A stretch of 64,000 nucleotides of DNA. It comes from Pollenia angustigena. Its lineage: Eukaryota; Arthropoda; Insecta; Diptera; Polleniidae. Position 1 is the stretch's first letter. Every line of letters begins with the position of its first letter. Of the stretch, positions 33,005 through 43,623 are shown piece after piece. The position numbers and the translations under genes are program-made. Under the pieces are notes generated by a model, which did not search any database, was not told the DNA's origin, and saw only the letters and a program-made list of their open reading frames with translations. The stretch covers positions 247,903,127 through 247,967,126 of the forward strand of contig OV884056.1 in assembly GCA_930367215.1 (NCBI GenBank), given 5' to 3'.

Positions 33005-33613
33005 CACAGCCCGACATAATTAAAAAAGATTTTTGCTTCTTTGTATTTATCATATCATATATAATCAAATGTCGCCTGCAATAAAACATTTGGATATTTA
33101 AATCATTGGTTTAAAAAAAATAACTTGAAAAGAGCAACATTGAACAAAATCATAAAATGTTCAATGAAGCTTAAAATTTTGTCCCCTGTAACTCTGTCAT
33201 TTCTCGACTAATCTTCACAAGCAATCCATGGTTATTTTAGAAATTTTATTATCTTTCACTTAAAATAAAGAAATACATAATCCGTTTAAAATTTTTGAAG
33301 ATATTTGCATTTCAGTCACATCATCTTTTTTGAAATATCTCAAAAACTGTTTTACTTTTGACAATTCATATTCGGATTCAGCGGACAATTTTACATAAAG
33401 ATTAGCTATCAGATTCATTTGGTCACGACTTTGTTGAAATTTTGTCACGTAGTGTAATTGGTAATTGGAGGTCATAAGTGGAGGGTATAAAAAAGCTATA
33501 TCATGAAAACTAGAGCTGATAGAGCCAAACTGATTACAGTTTTGAATTCAGCGCACCCAAATTAACTAGAATCAGTTGATAAATTCAAAGAAGCAAATTG
33601 AGTGTTGGCCTGT
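33005..33613. mobile_element. CACAGCCCGACA element, longer copy (609 bp)
   Basis: Inverted ends CACAGCCCGACA and, inverted, CACAGGCCAACA, inserted in family A after AAAATA, with ATATCGACTC following. It is the fuller version of 25049-25313. A 71-codon minus-strand frame at 33260-33475 lies in the part missing from the short copy; no motif recognised. Confidence 0.7.
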
Positions 33614-33696
33614 GATATCGACTCAGAATCATTTTCTGAGTCGATCTAGCTATGTCCGTCCAGCTGGCTGTCCATGTAAACCATGTGCGCAAAGTA

Positions 33697-35848
33697 CACT
33701 GTAAGAATTATGCTTCATAAATCTAATGAATCAATTTCATTCAATTTGTTTCATTAATCCAATGAAAAATTTCATTACGGGAATGAGGTTTTACAAATAT
33801 ATCATTTACACTACGAAATTGAGTTTCATAATTTTGTTAACATTTTTCATTAAATTAATGACAATTTAATATCTCTTTCAAAAGAAAAATTCAACTTATT
33901 GTTATACCAAATTTCAATATATTTTTTAAGCTTAAAATGAACTATTAATTAAACTTCATATTTTCCATGATAGATGTCACTAAATCAATGAAAACAAGAA
34001 AAAATCTTTAACTTCAAAATACTTATAACGAGAAAATGTTCTCCCTTTAACTGTTGTAAAAAGGTTTTTTTAATACAATTTTAAGCGGTGTACATGAAAA
34101 TATATGAAAAACATTTTAAATTTTAATGTTTCATAACATTAATGAAAAAAATTCATTTCGATAACGAAATACTGATTTTAGCTAAATGTAAGAAATATTT
34201 AGGTCCAAAAACAAACAACGCGAAGGAAAAAACAAGAGCACAAAATTCTCACATTCTTTTTTCTTTTATTGTTTTTTTAAATACACAAATTTACGCAGTA
34301 GTAAAAGCCGGAAAAAAGGAAAGAAGGCAGATGAAGGTCGTCGCGGACTGGAACATGAATTTAGTACAATTTACTTAAAGGTAAGCTTATGAAAGTAGAT
34401 CACAGTGTTGCCAGAAGTAGGGGAAAATCCGTACATGTAGGTATTTTTGTTACTTAAAAAAAAAGCGTAGAGAAAATCGGACAGATTTTTCATAATCTCC
34501 AAAATGTAGGGATTTTTCGCCATATCGTACTGTATAGAAAATAAATGCTGAAAAAACGCTTTTTAATGATATTTTATTGTCTAAGACGGTTGAAAAAAAT
34601 GTTTCCCCCAAATTTTAGGGCCTAAAATAGCTTCATAATATATTTCCAGAGTTCTTTGTTGTTTAAAAAGTTAGCGAGACTAATTTGTATGTATGTATAT
34701 GTTTTTTCTAAGTTATTCAATAGGTGTGATCCCGTACTTTTTGGGTAAAGTTCGGTAAAATGAGAGTAAACAAAAATTTCTCTCACTTATAGACAAAAAT
34801 GTACAAAAGTGCGGGAATGAAGTTTAAATAAATACATAAATGATACATTAACGTACATAAAATTAAAATTCAAACTTATATATTTCAAAATTAATTATTT
34901 TGATTAACTTGCTTGCAGTTTTTTATTTATTTTTGACACAGCTGATTATTTAACAATTTTATAAATTTGCCCAAATAAAAAAGTACAGGCTACTTCGTGC
35001 AAGAAGAATATTTTTCACTTAAAAGCTCTACCTTACCCTTGAGTACGGGAACAGTTTTCTGTAAGATTGGGATCCCGCGGGCTCCCAACGTTGAGTACGG
35101 GATAACACCTAATGTTGAAAGACTTAATTTAATTTAATTAAAAGTACATACACATTTATTATTTTTCTAGTTTGAACTTATTTTCTGTCAAAGCTTAAAT
35201 ATACATAGTTTTTTATAACTAATGTTCTTTTTTCTATTTTAATGATAATAGTGCGTAGGAATTTGTGTAGGGGAAATTTTTTCAACGTGTAGAACATAAC
35301 ATGATGTAAACCAAAGTTTATTTATTACAAATACATGCAAGTGATCAGCTGTTCAGTTGTTTTATTTTCGATAGTGTCAAAATTTGCTTACATTTCAGTG
35401 CGCCATGATTTTTTTTTTTGTTTTCTTTATGTTTGGCTGTTTGACAGTATTAAATGTTTTTACACAAATGAATGTTGTTTTTTTTATTGTTGGTTTGTTG
35501 TAGATTTGCATGTACTTGGTATAAATATACTTTGATGTAAACGAAAAAAATTAATAAAACTTGATGATTTGAAAATAAAAAATACAACAACTTAAAACGC
35601 ACATTGAAAAAATGGATAAAATAAATTAAAAATTTCATTCAAATATATGTAAAAACTTTTACATTTATTAAAATATTATTAATATTAATGCAAAATTTTC
35701 ATTGATTTTATGGAACATTTTATTAACGAGGGCTAATGTAACATCCTTCATTAATCCAATTTAGGGCTACAAAGGTTGAATATTAATGAAATTTTTCATT
35801 GGTTTAATGTTAAAATCCATTGGATCTATGAAGAAAATTCTTTCAGTG
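33697..35848. mobile_element. TA-flanked CACTGTAAGAAT element (2152 bp)
   Basis: TA at 33695-33696 and 35849-35850, within the family A sequence GCAAAG-TA-CAGGTCG, so the duplication is confirmed against the uninterrupted family. Ends CACTGTAAGAATTATGCTTC and, inverted, CACTGAAAGAATTTTCTTCA. Subterminal repeats of ATTAATCCAATGAAAAATTT type recur at both ends. No transposase recognised inside; a further element is nested at 34722-35113. Confidence 0.85.
34722..35113. repeat. Nested inverted-repeat element, AGGTGTTATCCCGTACT ends
   Basis: AGGTGTGATCCCGTACT at about 34723 and, inverted, AGGTGTTATCCCGTACT at about 35112. About 390 bp with no coding frame of note. Target duplication not clear. 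Confidence 0.6.
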
Positions 35849-36333
35849 TACAGGTCGCAATTTTGGAGATAATTTGATAAAATTTGGTACTATTATAAAT
35901 AAAGCGAATCGGTCCACAATTTAACATAGCCCCCACACAAGCTTTTTTCCGGAATAGGGTCTTGGTTTTACTTAACGTTACTTATTTTATTGCAATCAAA
36001 ATAATCTAACAAAATTTTATTGGAATCGGTCCATATTTGACCATAGCTCCCTTACAAATAATACTGCCGAAAATAGCTTTTATTGCCATAACTTCCTTAT
36101 AAATGTTGGTATTAACATAAAAATTGACGATAAAACTTTTACGATAGCTACTATGTCTTGACAAAATATTACCCATAGGACCCATATTAACCCCCATCCT
36201 AAGATCTCATAAAGATGAAAATATCTAAATAATATTCGGCACCAAGAACGTTTGGATAAATCTTAACCTCATACCATGGGTATGAAATAGGGTACACTTC
36301 CAAGAACAGTTTTTATATACTGTGGTGTATCAT

Positions 36334-36688
36334 CCCAGCGGTAACTAGAATGAGTAAAGAGGCCTAATAGAAGGCCTTATTTAGCAGTCAGAAGCCCTCT
36401 CGCCGCATTCCATACTTATTTATTTTTTACACAGGTTGTCATTGGGCATAAGGCCTTCCACACTTCCTTTAAAAACAACTTCGATCCCTTCCCAAAGAAG
36501 GGAGTAAGGAAGGTCACTAAAAAAAAAGTAAATAAAACTGAACACCTTCCTTTCTCCTTCTCAAAGAAGGGAGTAGCGAATGTGTACTGAATATTTCAGA
36601 AGGTCTTTTAAAAAGAAGTTTAAACCTTCTAGAAGGCATACTTCTGAAGGCAGGATATCATGCGGTCCTTTCAATATTTACCGCTGGG
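36334..36688. mobile_element. CCCAGCGGTAA element (S family), 355 bp
   Basis: Ends CCCAGCGGTAACTA and, inverted, CCCAGCGGTAAATA, lying inside family A between GTGGTGTATCAT and ATATGGTCGG. Rich in AAGGCCTTC/GAAGGCATAC motifs. A longer relative is at 56213-57071 (shared CATTCCATACT..., TTGTCATTG, AAGGCCTTCC). Target duplication uncertain. Confidence 0.7.
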
Positions 36689-36725
36689 ATATGGTCGGGC
36701 TTGACCTACTTTACTTTCTTACTGG

Positions 36726-37588
36726 TTTTTTTGAACGTATTTCAAAACATTCGCTTAAATTTGGCGCATAGAATGAACACACTTTTTTCACGTTTCGAGA
36801 AACGATAGAATATTTTGTTTGACATCTTTTTGAAGTTAGAAGGTCTCACCAAAGTGATAGAACATGGGTACTTTACTTCTATCAGTATAAAAAACACAAG
36901 ATCGGAGAGCTTTTTTTTTTAACTTTTGGTCCCCTAAAAGTACAAAAAGTCACACTGTAAGAATGTCATGAAATAGGCGAATAATCGGCCATACGAACAC
37001 TAATATTCGCTACATCACTAGTCCGTAGCAATTCAGAGAAATAACGCTTATACAAGCTGTTGTCATTAAATTATTTAAGCAAATCCTATACAAATCCGCA
37101 CATTCTCATATGCGACAACAAAACATGTAACTGTAAGACAAATAATCACCTTATGAAAAAGATTTTGGTGAAGTTTAAGTTTTACAGGAAAGAAGGCAGA
37201 CAATTTTACATGTGTACAAACCCATTTACATGTGGTTGTCTGTATGCCCACCTGTGTGCTTGTCAACAGATCCTTTGAATTTAATTAAAAATGTAATTTT
37301 CTGTGTGCGTGTTTGACATTTGCAAAGATTGTTTTAATTTAAAATCTAAAAAAAGTTACTTTTTGTGAATTTCTGTGTTTGGAAAACTTTTAATCTTTAC
37401 ACATACACAGTGTGTACTTGGAAAGAAGTTTTCTTCTTGGAAATAATTTTTTTTTTTAATTTAATGGAATATTTTGTCATTTTAAATTATTAATATATTT
37501 TTAGATTATCTCTTAATGTTTAATGTTTTAAACAATGATGCGTAATAAATAATCTTAAAAAAAATTGTATGATTAAATATATAATTAA
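36726..37588. other. Gene-free DNA with a family O end fragment
   Basis: 36778-36872 (TTTCGAGAAACGATAGAATA ... AGAACATGGGTAC) is the terminal ~95 bp of family O (see 42311). No gene recognised in the rest. Confidence 0.55.
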
Positions 37589-38530
37589 AACAAGTTAGAG
37601 TGCTATATTCGGCTATGCCGAATCTTTGATACCCTCCACCGACAGTTCGAATGTTTAAGGAGTAATATCTGTATGATGTTATTATTATCTTAAACTGTGA
37701 CGATTTGTTATTAATTATGGTTTAAGGCGACTAAACTGTGTTCCGGTAGAAGGGTTTATATGGAGCCTAGGGTAAATTATGGACCGATCATCACGAAATT
37801 TCACAGTATCATTTATAGTCCTATAAAAATGTGACGAGCCAAAATTTGTTATGATTACATTATTTTTTACGGTTTTAGGCGAACTAAACTGTTTTCCGGT
37901 AGTAGGGTTTATATGGGACCTAAGGCAAATTATGAACCGATCGTCACGAAATTTCACAGTGTTATTTCCAGTCCTAAAAAACTGTTACGTACCAAATTTT
38001 GTTACGCTAGCGTTATTTTTTACGGTTTTAGGCGTTCTAAACTGTTTTCCGGGAGTAGTGTTTATATGGGGCTTAGGGTAAATTATAAACGGATCTTCAC
38101 GAAATTTAACAGCGTGATTTCCAGTTAAATAAAACTAATTTTCGCAAAATCTTATCTCATTCCATGTCTTGTTCCAGCATTTATGCTATTTTTTATAACA
38201 AAATTATCATTTTTTTTAGGTGGTGGTTCCACATTTTGATTCATAGCTCTGGTCCTACTCAACCAATTTTGCTGGATTTCAATCCCAAACTGCTTAGGAT
38301 AACTGCAAGCAATTTGGCACCAAGTTTGTTCATTTCTTTTGAGTTGTTCAAAAGTGAGCGTGTTTTCAACAGACGGACAGACAGACGGACATGGCTAAAT
38401 CGACTTAGAATTACTCAAGGACCCATAATATATATACTTTATGTGGTCTGAAATGAATAATAAAAAAGTTTCACACGGAATGACAAACTTAATATACCCT
38501 CTTCACAACTAATTGTGGTGGAGTGTTTAA
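37589..38530 (+). repeat. Family B repeat, full-length-like copy
   Basis: Starts ACAAGTTAGAGTGCTATATT, then a perfect hairpin ATTCGGC-TAT-GCCGAAT and TACCCTCCACC; ends GTGGTGGAGTG. The 5' TACCCTCCACC and 3' GGTGGAGGGTA-type ends are complementary. Internal units repeat every 153 bases (GAT at 37786, 37939, 38092). A minus-strand frame stays open over the units (37715-37957). The layout (5' hairpin, subterminal inverted repeats, central tandem units) is that of DINE-1/Helentron non-autonomous elements; this assignment is by structure only. Confidence 0.8.
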
Positions 38531-38880
38531 AAAACGTTTTGTGTACCCCAACCAATAATGGTGGATGAGGGCATGTATAATAACTTTCTTATTACTTCTG
38601 AAACTCTTTTTATTTGATTAAGCTATGTCTGTCTGTTGAACACACACTCATTTTCGAAAAACTAAACAGAAAAAAAAAAAACAATTTAGATGTCAAATTG
38701 TTTGTAGTCCTCCTAAGCAAGATGTATTTTGACATCAGTACGCTGACACGTGCCGTTGTTTTTGACCCAATGACACTTTTCATCATCACTTGGTCAAAAT
38801 GTCAACAGGTGAAATTATATTATCTATGGAATGAAACATCAGCATCACAGAAATGATAAATCGGAGTCAGTTTAATAAAA
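38531..38880. other. Spacer between two family B copies
   Basis: About 350 bp with no gene. Includes TGACACGTGCCG and TTGGTCAAAATGTCAACAGG of unknown origin. Confidence 0.4.
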
Positions 38881-39780
38881 AGCAAGTTAGAGTGCTATAT
38901 TCGGCTGTGGCGAATCTTTGATACCCTCCACCGACAGTTCGAATGTTTAAGGAGTAATATCTGTATGATGTTATTATTATCTTAAACTGTGACGATTTGT
39001 TATTAATTATGGTTTGAGCGACTAAACTGTTTTCCGGTGGTAGAGTTTATGTGGGGTTAGGGTAAGTTATGGACCGATCATCACGAAATTTCACAGCGTC
39101 ATTTCTAGTCCTTTAAAACTGTGACGTACCAATTTCTGTTATGATAGCATTATTAATTGTGGTTTTAGGTGTACTAAACTGTTTTCCGGTAGTAGGGTTT
39201 ATATGGGGCCTAGGGTAAGTTATGTACCGATCTTCACGAAATTTCACAGTGTTATTTCTAGTCCTAAAAAACTGTGACATACCAAATTTTGTTACGCTAG
39301 CGTTATTTTTTACTGTTTTAGGCGTACTAAACTGTTTTCCGGGAGTAGTGTTTATATGGGGCTTAGGGTAAATTATGGGCGGATCTTCACGAAATTCAAC
39401 GGTGTGATTTCCAGTCAAATAAAACAAATTTTTGCAAAATCTTATCGCATTCCGTGCCTTGTTCCAGGATTTATGTTAGTTTTTGTAACAAAATTATCAA
39501 TTTTTTTAGGTGGTGGTTCCACATTTTGATTCATAGCTCTGGTCCTACTGAACCGATTTTGCTGGATTTCAATCCCAAACTGCTTAGGATAACTCTTCTT
39601 TTGAGTTGTTCGAAAGTGAGCGTGTTTTCAACAGACGGACATGGCTAAATCGACGAGAATTACTCAAGGACCCAGAGTATATATACTTTATGGGGTCTGA
39701 GATGAATAATAAAAAAGTTTCACACGGAATGACAAACTTAATATACCCTCTTCACAGCTAATTGTGGTGGAGGGCATAAA
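38881..39780 (+). repeat. Family B repeat, second copy in direct orientation
   Basis: Close to the copy at 37589: same 5' hairpin (one arm mutated, ATTCGGC-TGT-GGCGAAT), same AGTAATATCTGTATGATG block and 3' end GTGGTGGAGGGCATAAA. Units at 39076, 39229 and 39382 again differ by exactly 153. The longest minus-strand repeat frame is here (39113-39427, 104 codons, about two units). It may have arisen with its neighbour by tandem duplication. Confidence 0.8.
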
Positions 39781-39783
39781 AAA

Positions 39784-40665
39784 TGGCATCAGTGCGATGA
39801 CTCATAAACATCGGGAAAAGCACTCATCATTTTTGTCATTAAATTGAGTCATTGGTAAGAGAATATTATTACCTACTTATCCGTTAGAAATGTTTGTTAC
39901 ACTTTTGTTGTATTCCGCCCTTTGTTTACTGAAGAACACTCAGTTATAAGACACCAGCAGCATGACCGATATGATTTTCATCAGGTTTTAAAAAACTGCA
40001 GTCGAATCCAAAAACTATCGAACAAAAATCCAAAATTTGTGTACAACTTTTCTCTTTTTGAGTTGGATTGACAGCGGCTGTTAACATTTAATGAATTGGA
40101 AGTAAAAGCAACAGTTTCTTTTTTGCCAATGACACGTGAAGAAGTGGAAAAAATGGCACTGTAGTCAAAGCATAGATGACGTATAAACTATGACAACATT
40201 TTATGATGACGTTCGTCTTCGGATTGATGTCACTTTTTGCCTTATAGATGACATTTGCAATAACATTGATGTTACAATTATCAATTGAAGATATATTTTT
40301 CTATGAGTGTACAAAGTTTAATATGAAATTAAAAGAAATAATCTTTAATTTATCAAATTGTATGGATGCTGCTGAAAACTGCAGACATTTTTAAAAATAA
40401 AATCAACTTTTCGATCGTTTCGGTCTTTTTAAAACCGACAGCCACACTTGAAGATATCGATCCGAGAAATTTTTTAGAGGCAAAGTTGACAGTTTCAAGC
40501 AGGATTTCAAAAACAAGGTTAATAGATTACAGAAGCGTTTGCAGCTGTGGTTCATCGGCTCAAGACCAAAAGATCTTGTCTAACCCCAGGTCTCCAGGTC
40601 TCTTCTGATTGCTTGAGCAATTTTTGCTTAGCAATCTGCTGTCAAATTAGTTGTAATTTATCTAA
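39784..40665. other. Gene-free DNA, dispersed-repeat fragment
   Basis: 39880-39965 matches 2632-2705. An 80-codon plus-strand frame at 40366-40608 shows no recognisable domain. No gene supported. Confidence 0.4.
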
Positions 40666-40667
40666 CA

Positions 40668-41325
40668 CTAGGTGACCCGACAGACGTTGTCCTGTCCAAA
40701 TTAGGAAAAATGTTTGCGTTCGATTTTTAAAATCCGTTAAAAAGATACGAATATTTGAAAGAAAAATTAGTCAAATCGATGGAGCCGTTTTCTGATTTTA
40801 GATAAATCGAAAAAAGGTGGCGTTAAAATGGGCGAGGCAAAATTTTCTTTCCGTAAAAACCTAAGTTGGACCATGGCAATCATTTTAAAGAAAAAATCGT
40901 CCAAACCGGTCAAGCCGTTCTCAAGTTATGCGCTTAATAGAAAAAGTGGGCGTAAAACTAGGCGTGGTAAATTTTTCTTACGATGAAAACTTAAAATGAA
41001 TTAATACGAACACTTGAAAGAAAAATTTGCCAAATCGATGGAGCGGTTTTCTGATTTTAGGTAATTGGAAAAAAGTGGGCGGGGCAACATTTTCTTTTCG
41101 TATAAATCTAAGTTGGACCATGGCCAATTATTTAGATTAGAATTAGAAAATTGGATTTTGCCACGCCCCTCCGCCCGCAGACCGAAAATCAAAAATCACA
41201 GTGTCACCCGCCTGAATATTCTAAAGATTCTCTGAAAATTTCATCAAAATCGGCCCAGCCGTTTTGGAGTCCATACGTTACATACATACAAATATCCTGT
41301 TTTATATGTATATAGAAGATAGATT
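40668..41325 (+). repeat. RTE-like SINE or 3' fragment, plus strand
   Basis: Starts ACTAGGTGACCCGACAGACG and TTGTCCTGTCC and ends with TCGGCCCAGCCGTTTTGGAG followed by CATACGTTACATACATACAA. These are widespread features of RTE-derived repeats in insects. Two tandem units (about 40736-40893 and 40997-41134) share AAATCGATGGAGC, TTTTCTGATTTTAG and CTAAGTTGGACCATGGC. An inverted copy is at 61178-61425. No coding frame. Confidence 0.65.
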
Positions 41326-42310
41326 CATTTCTCTGTACGGTTGTTTATTGATTAGTGCGTTTATTTATTAAAAAAGCAATCAAGAAAAAGCCGCCAAGTG
41401 AAAAAATACTTCAACAAAATACCGAAAAAGTTTTTATAAATTATATTATTAAATAAACGTCAATATCAACAAAAGCAAACGACGAATTTGTTTTTTTGTA
41501 TATTTTTATTTTTTCAATAGAACAAGTTTTAGATTTTTTTTTCATACGCAAATAAACAAAAAAGTAATACAAAACACAGCTACGACAATTACAATTAATT
41601 ATTTTATTAATTTTATTTATTTATTTAAAAAAGAAAATTTAACAACCACTTCAAAACACAACATAAAACATTTGTTATACAGCCACAAAACTTTTTACAA
41701 CTACTCGCGGTGAAAATTTCTAATTTCAAGTGTTCTCCAGCAATATAATCAGCAATTATTGCTTCATTGTTCTGCCGACGTTATTGCTTGTACTTCGCAA
41801 TAAAAATTGCTACGTGAAGACCCAGCGTAAGAAAGCTTTTTTGTTTGTTCGAAATTGTAAAAAAAACATCACTCATTGCCAATTTTATTCAATTACTCAA
41901 ATATCAATTTATGTTTAAAATTTGTTTTTCATATCAAATAAAAATAAAATTATATGAAAAACTTTATTTAAATATAGAGTGATATTTAAATAGAGTTGGT
42001 GAAATTGGCCACTAGTATAACACTTACGGCTAGTTTACACGGTAATACAATGTATTACGACTTTGTATAATCAAAATTATATGAAATTCTCTCCGTGTTT
42101 AAAAGAAAAAAAAAAAAGAAAAATCTGTTGTAAGTATATTTCATTGTTTACATGGATGGTATAAGTAAAATAAAAAATAATAACAAAAAAGCAGTTTTTT
42201 AATTTTTACAAAAAACAACATGAAAATTTCCTGAGATCATTTTTGTTGTTTTTTTTAATTGTGTAAAAATGCTACCACCTTTAATATATTCTGTTAAAAA
42301 AAACCTCTGG
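41326..42310. other. Gene-free AT-rich DNA
   Basis: No gene recognised. TAGTTTACACGG near 42032 and an AAAAGAAA run near 42100 are the only notable strings. Confidence 0.45.
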
Positions 42311-43005
42311 TGTTCTTTAACTCTCGCGTCGAGAAACTTTTCGATTGGAATGTGTGAAATAAAACAATAATGCCATATATTGAAACAAACAGCTGTTTTT
42401 CTCACTAAACTGTGACTGCAACTTTTTTTGGCAAGTACTAGCTGTCAAGTAAGGAAATTGTTCGCCAATTTACTAAAAAAGTGTGTCTGTAACATTTTGG
42501 TGAGAAAAGTTCCCGCTTTGAACTGTCAAATAAACTCACGAATAAAAATGAGGCGAGAAAAAATGCAAAATGCAAATTATAATAATAATTTTTTTTTGTT
42601 CTTGGCACATTTTTTCATTGTTTAATTATTTTACTTTTAACATTTTTATAAAATATACGAATGTTTTCGAAGCTCGTTGGCAAACAACAAACATTTAAAT
42701 CGCACTTTACGTTATTTGGTATAGCCGGCGGTTGTATTTTCGCCGCTTTCATTGAAAAATTTTTAATTTTAGTAAATTTTGGTCGCCATCAACGATACTT
42801 GTTACTGGCGTTCTCGACGTCTGCAATGTCGCATCGGCTTCAAGTGCAATGTTATGACATTTAAAACGTAACGACGTAATCTCCTGGGATAGTTTTTGAC
42901 ATGAGTAACAGACACAGTTTTTTTCACTTTTCGAGAAACGATGGAATATTTGGTTTCACATCTTTTCAATGCGAGAAGTTCTCACTGAAGTTACAGAACA
43001 TGGGT
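42311..43005. mobile_element. Family O inverted-repeat element, complete-looking copy (~690 bp)
   Basis: Ends TGTTCTTTAACTCTCGCG and, inverted, ATGTTCTGTAACTTCAGTGA; the two ends stay loosely complementary for about 70 bp (GTCGAGAAACTTTTCGATTG versus GCATTGAAAAGATGTGAAAC). Other copies: 55288-55925, 58723-59037 (inverted, partial) and 36778-36872 (end only). No target duplication identified; superfamily unknown. Confidence 0.7.
42661..42864 (+). other. 67-codon frame inside family O
   Basis: Has an ATG, a basic start (MFSKLVGKQQTFKSH) and a hydrophobic segment (FTLFGIAGGCIFAAFIEKFL), and ends SHRLQVQCYDI. The size and layout recall small single-pass inner-membrane proteins, but I cannot match it to one. 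At 55288-55925 the first third is deleted and a stop follows FIEQF, and the inverted copy at 58723 is also broken. It is therefore not conserved as a gene across copies; a captured host exon is possible, chance more likely. Confidence 0.25.
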
Positions 43006-43158
43006 ACTGGTTAAGAAAAAAAAAAAAAAACATTTACTGACCGCTTGCCAGATTTCGTATTCTCTCTTACTCAATATATTTATCTTTAACATGATATAAT
43101 TTTTCTCATTCTACATCATGTCGTACCTTTACCTATAAACTAGCCTTTAATAAAAAAC

Positions 43159-43593
43159 GGGGGGTGCTTTAAAACCATGTGAGATAAGGCCATGATGGCT
43201 TTATTGCTCAATTGAATGGGAGATATTGTTATGAATGTTGTAAACATTTTGTAAAAGGGAAATCCTTAATTATCCTTGAAAAACATTTTTTTATTCTTGT
43301 GACGCACGCAGGAAAACTTTATTCAGCGAAGCCACCTGCCGCGTCATACTGGAGGAGAAAACCCGTAAGCAGTAAAACTTAAGTATGCGAAGCCAGATTT
43401 CAATACTAAACTTTAGTGTCTCCGGAACTGAAATAAGAGATAAAGCCATTTCTAAATATTGCTAATGTGAGCTAAGGCCATGATGGCTTTTTCTCCCACT
43501 CAAATGAAAAGAAAATACAAGGCTTTATCTCCCCATTGAATGAGAGATAAAGCCATCATGGCCATGTCTCACATGGTATTAAAGCACCCCCCC
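43159..43593. mobile_element. GGGGGGTGCTTTAA element with 8-bp target duplication (435 bp)
   Basis: TAAAAAAC at 43151-43158 and 43594-43601 is a perfect 8-bp duplication. Inverted ends GGGGGGTGCTTTAAAACCAT, continuing as GTGAGATAAGGCCATGATGG, span about 45 bp. More GTGAG.TAAGGCCATGATGGC modules lie inside in both orientations. The duplication length fits hAT, but the G-rich ends are unusual for it. A partial copy is at 5037-5163. Confidence 0.85.
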
Positions 43594-43623
43594 TAAAAAA
43601 CTTCCTTTTATAATCAATGAATA

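Larger units (their letters stand above)
32936..36725 (-). repeat. Family A repeat split by three later insertions
   Basis: Family A pieces in minus orientation: 32936-33004 (CCCACACCACAATATTGAAG), 33614-33696 (CGACTCAGAATC...GTGCGCAAAGTA), 35849-36333 (TACAGGTCGCAATTTTGGAG ... CTGTGGTGTA) and 36689-36725 (ATGGTCGGGCTTGACC). They line up in order with 59548-60221 reversed. The gaps are filled by elements at 33005-33613, 33697-35848 and 36334-36688. Confidence 0.8.

Noticed and set aside
33005..33613. Target duplication for the CACAGCCCGACA element
   Set aside because: ATA on each side is too short and AT-rich to trust, and the second copy does not confirm it.
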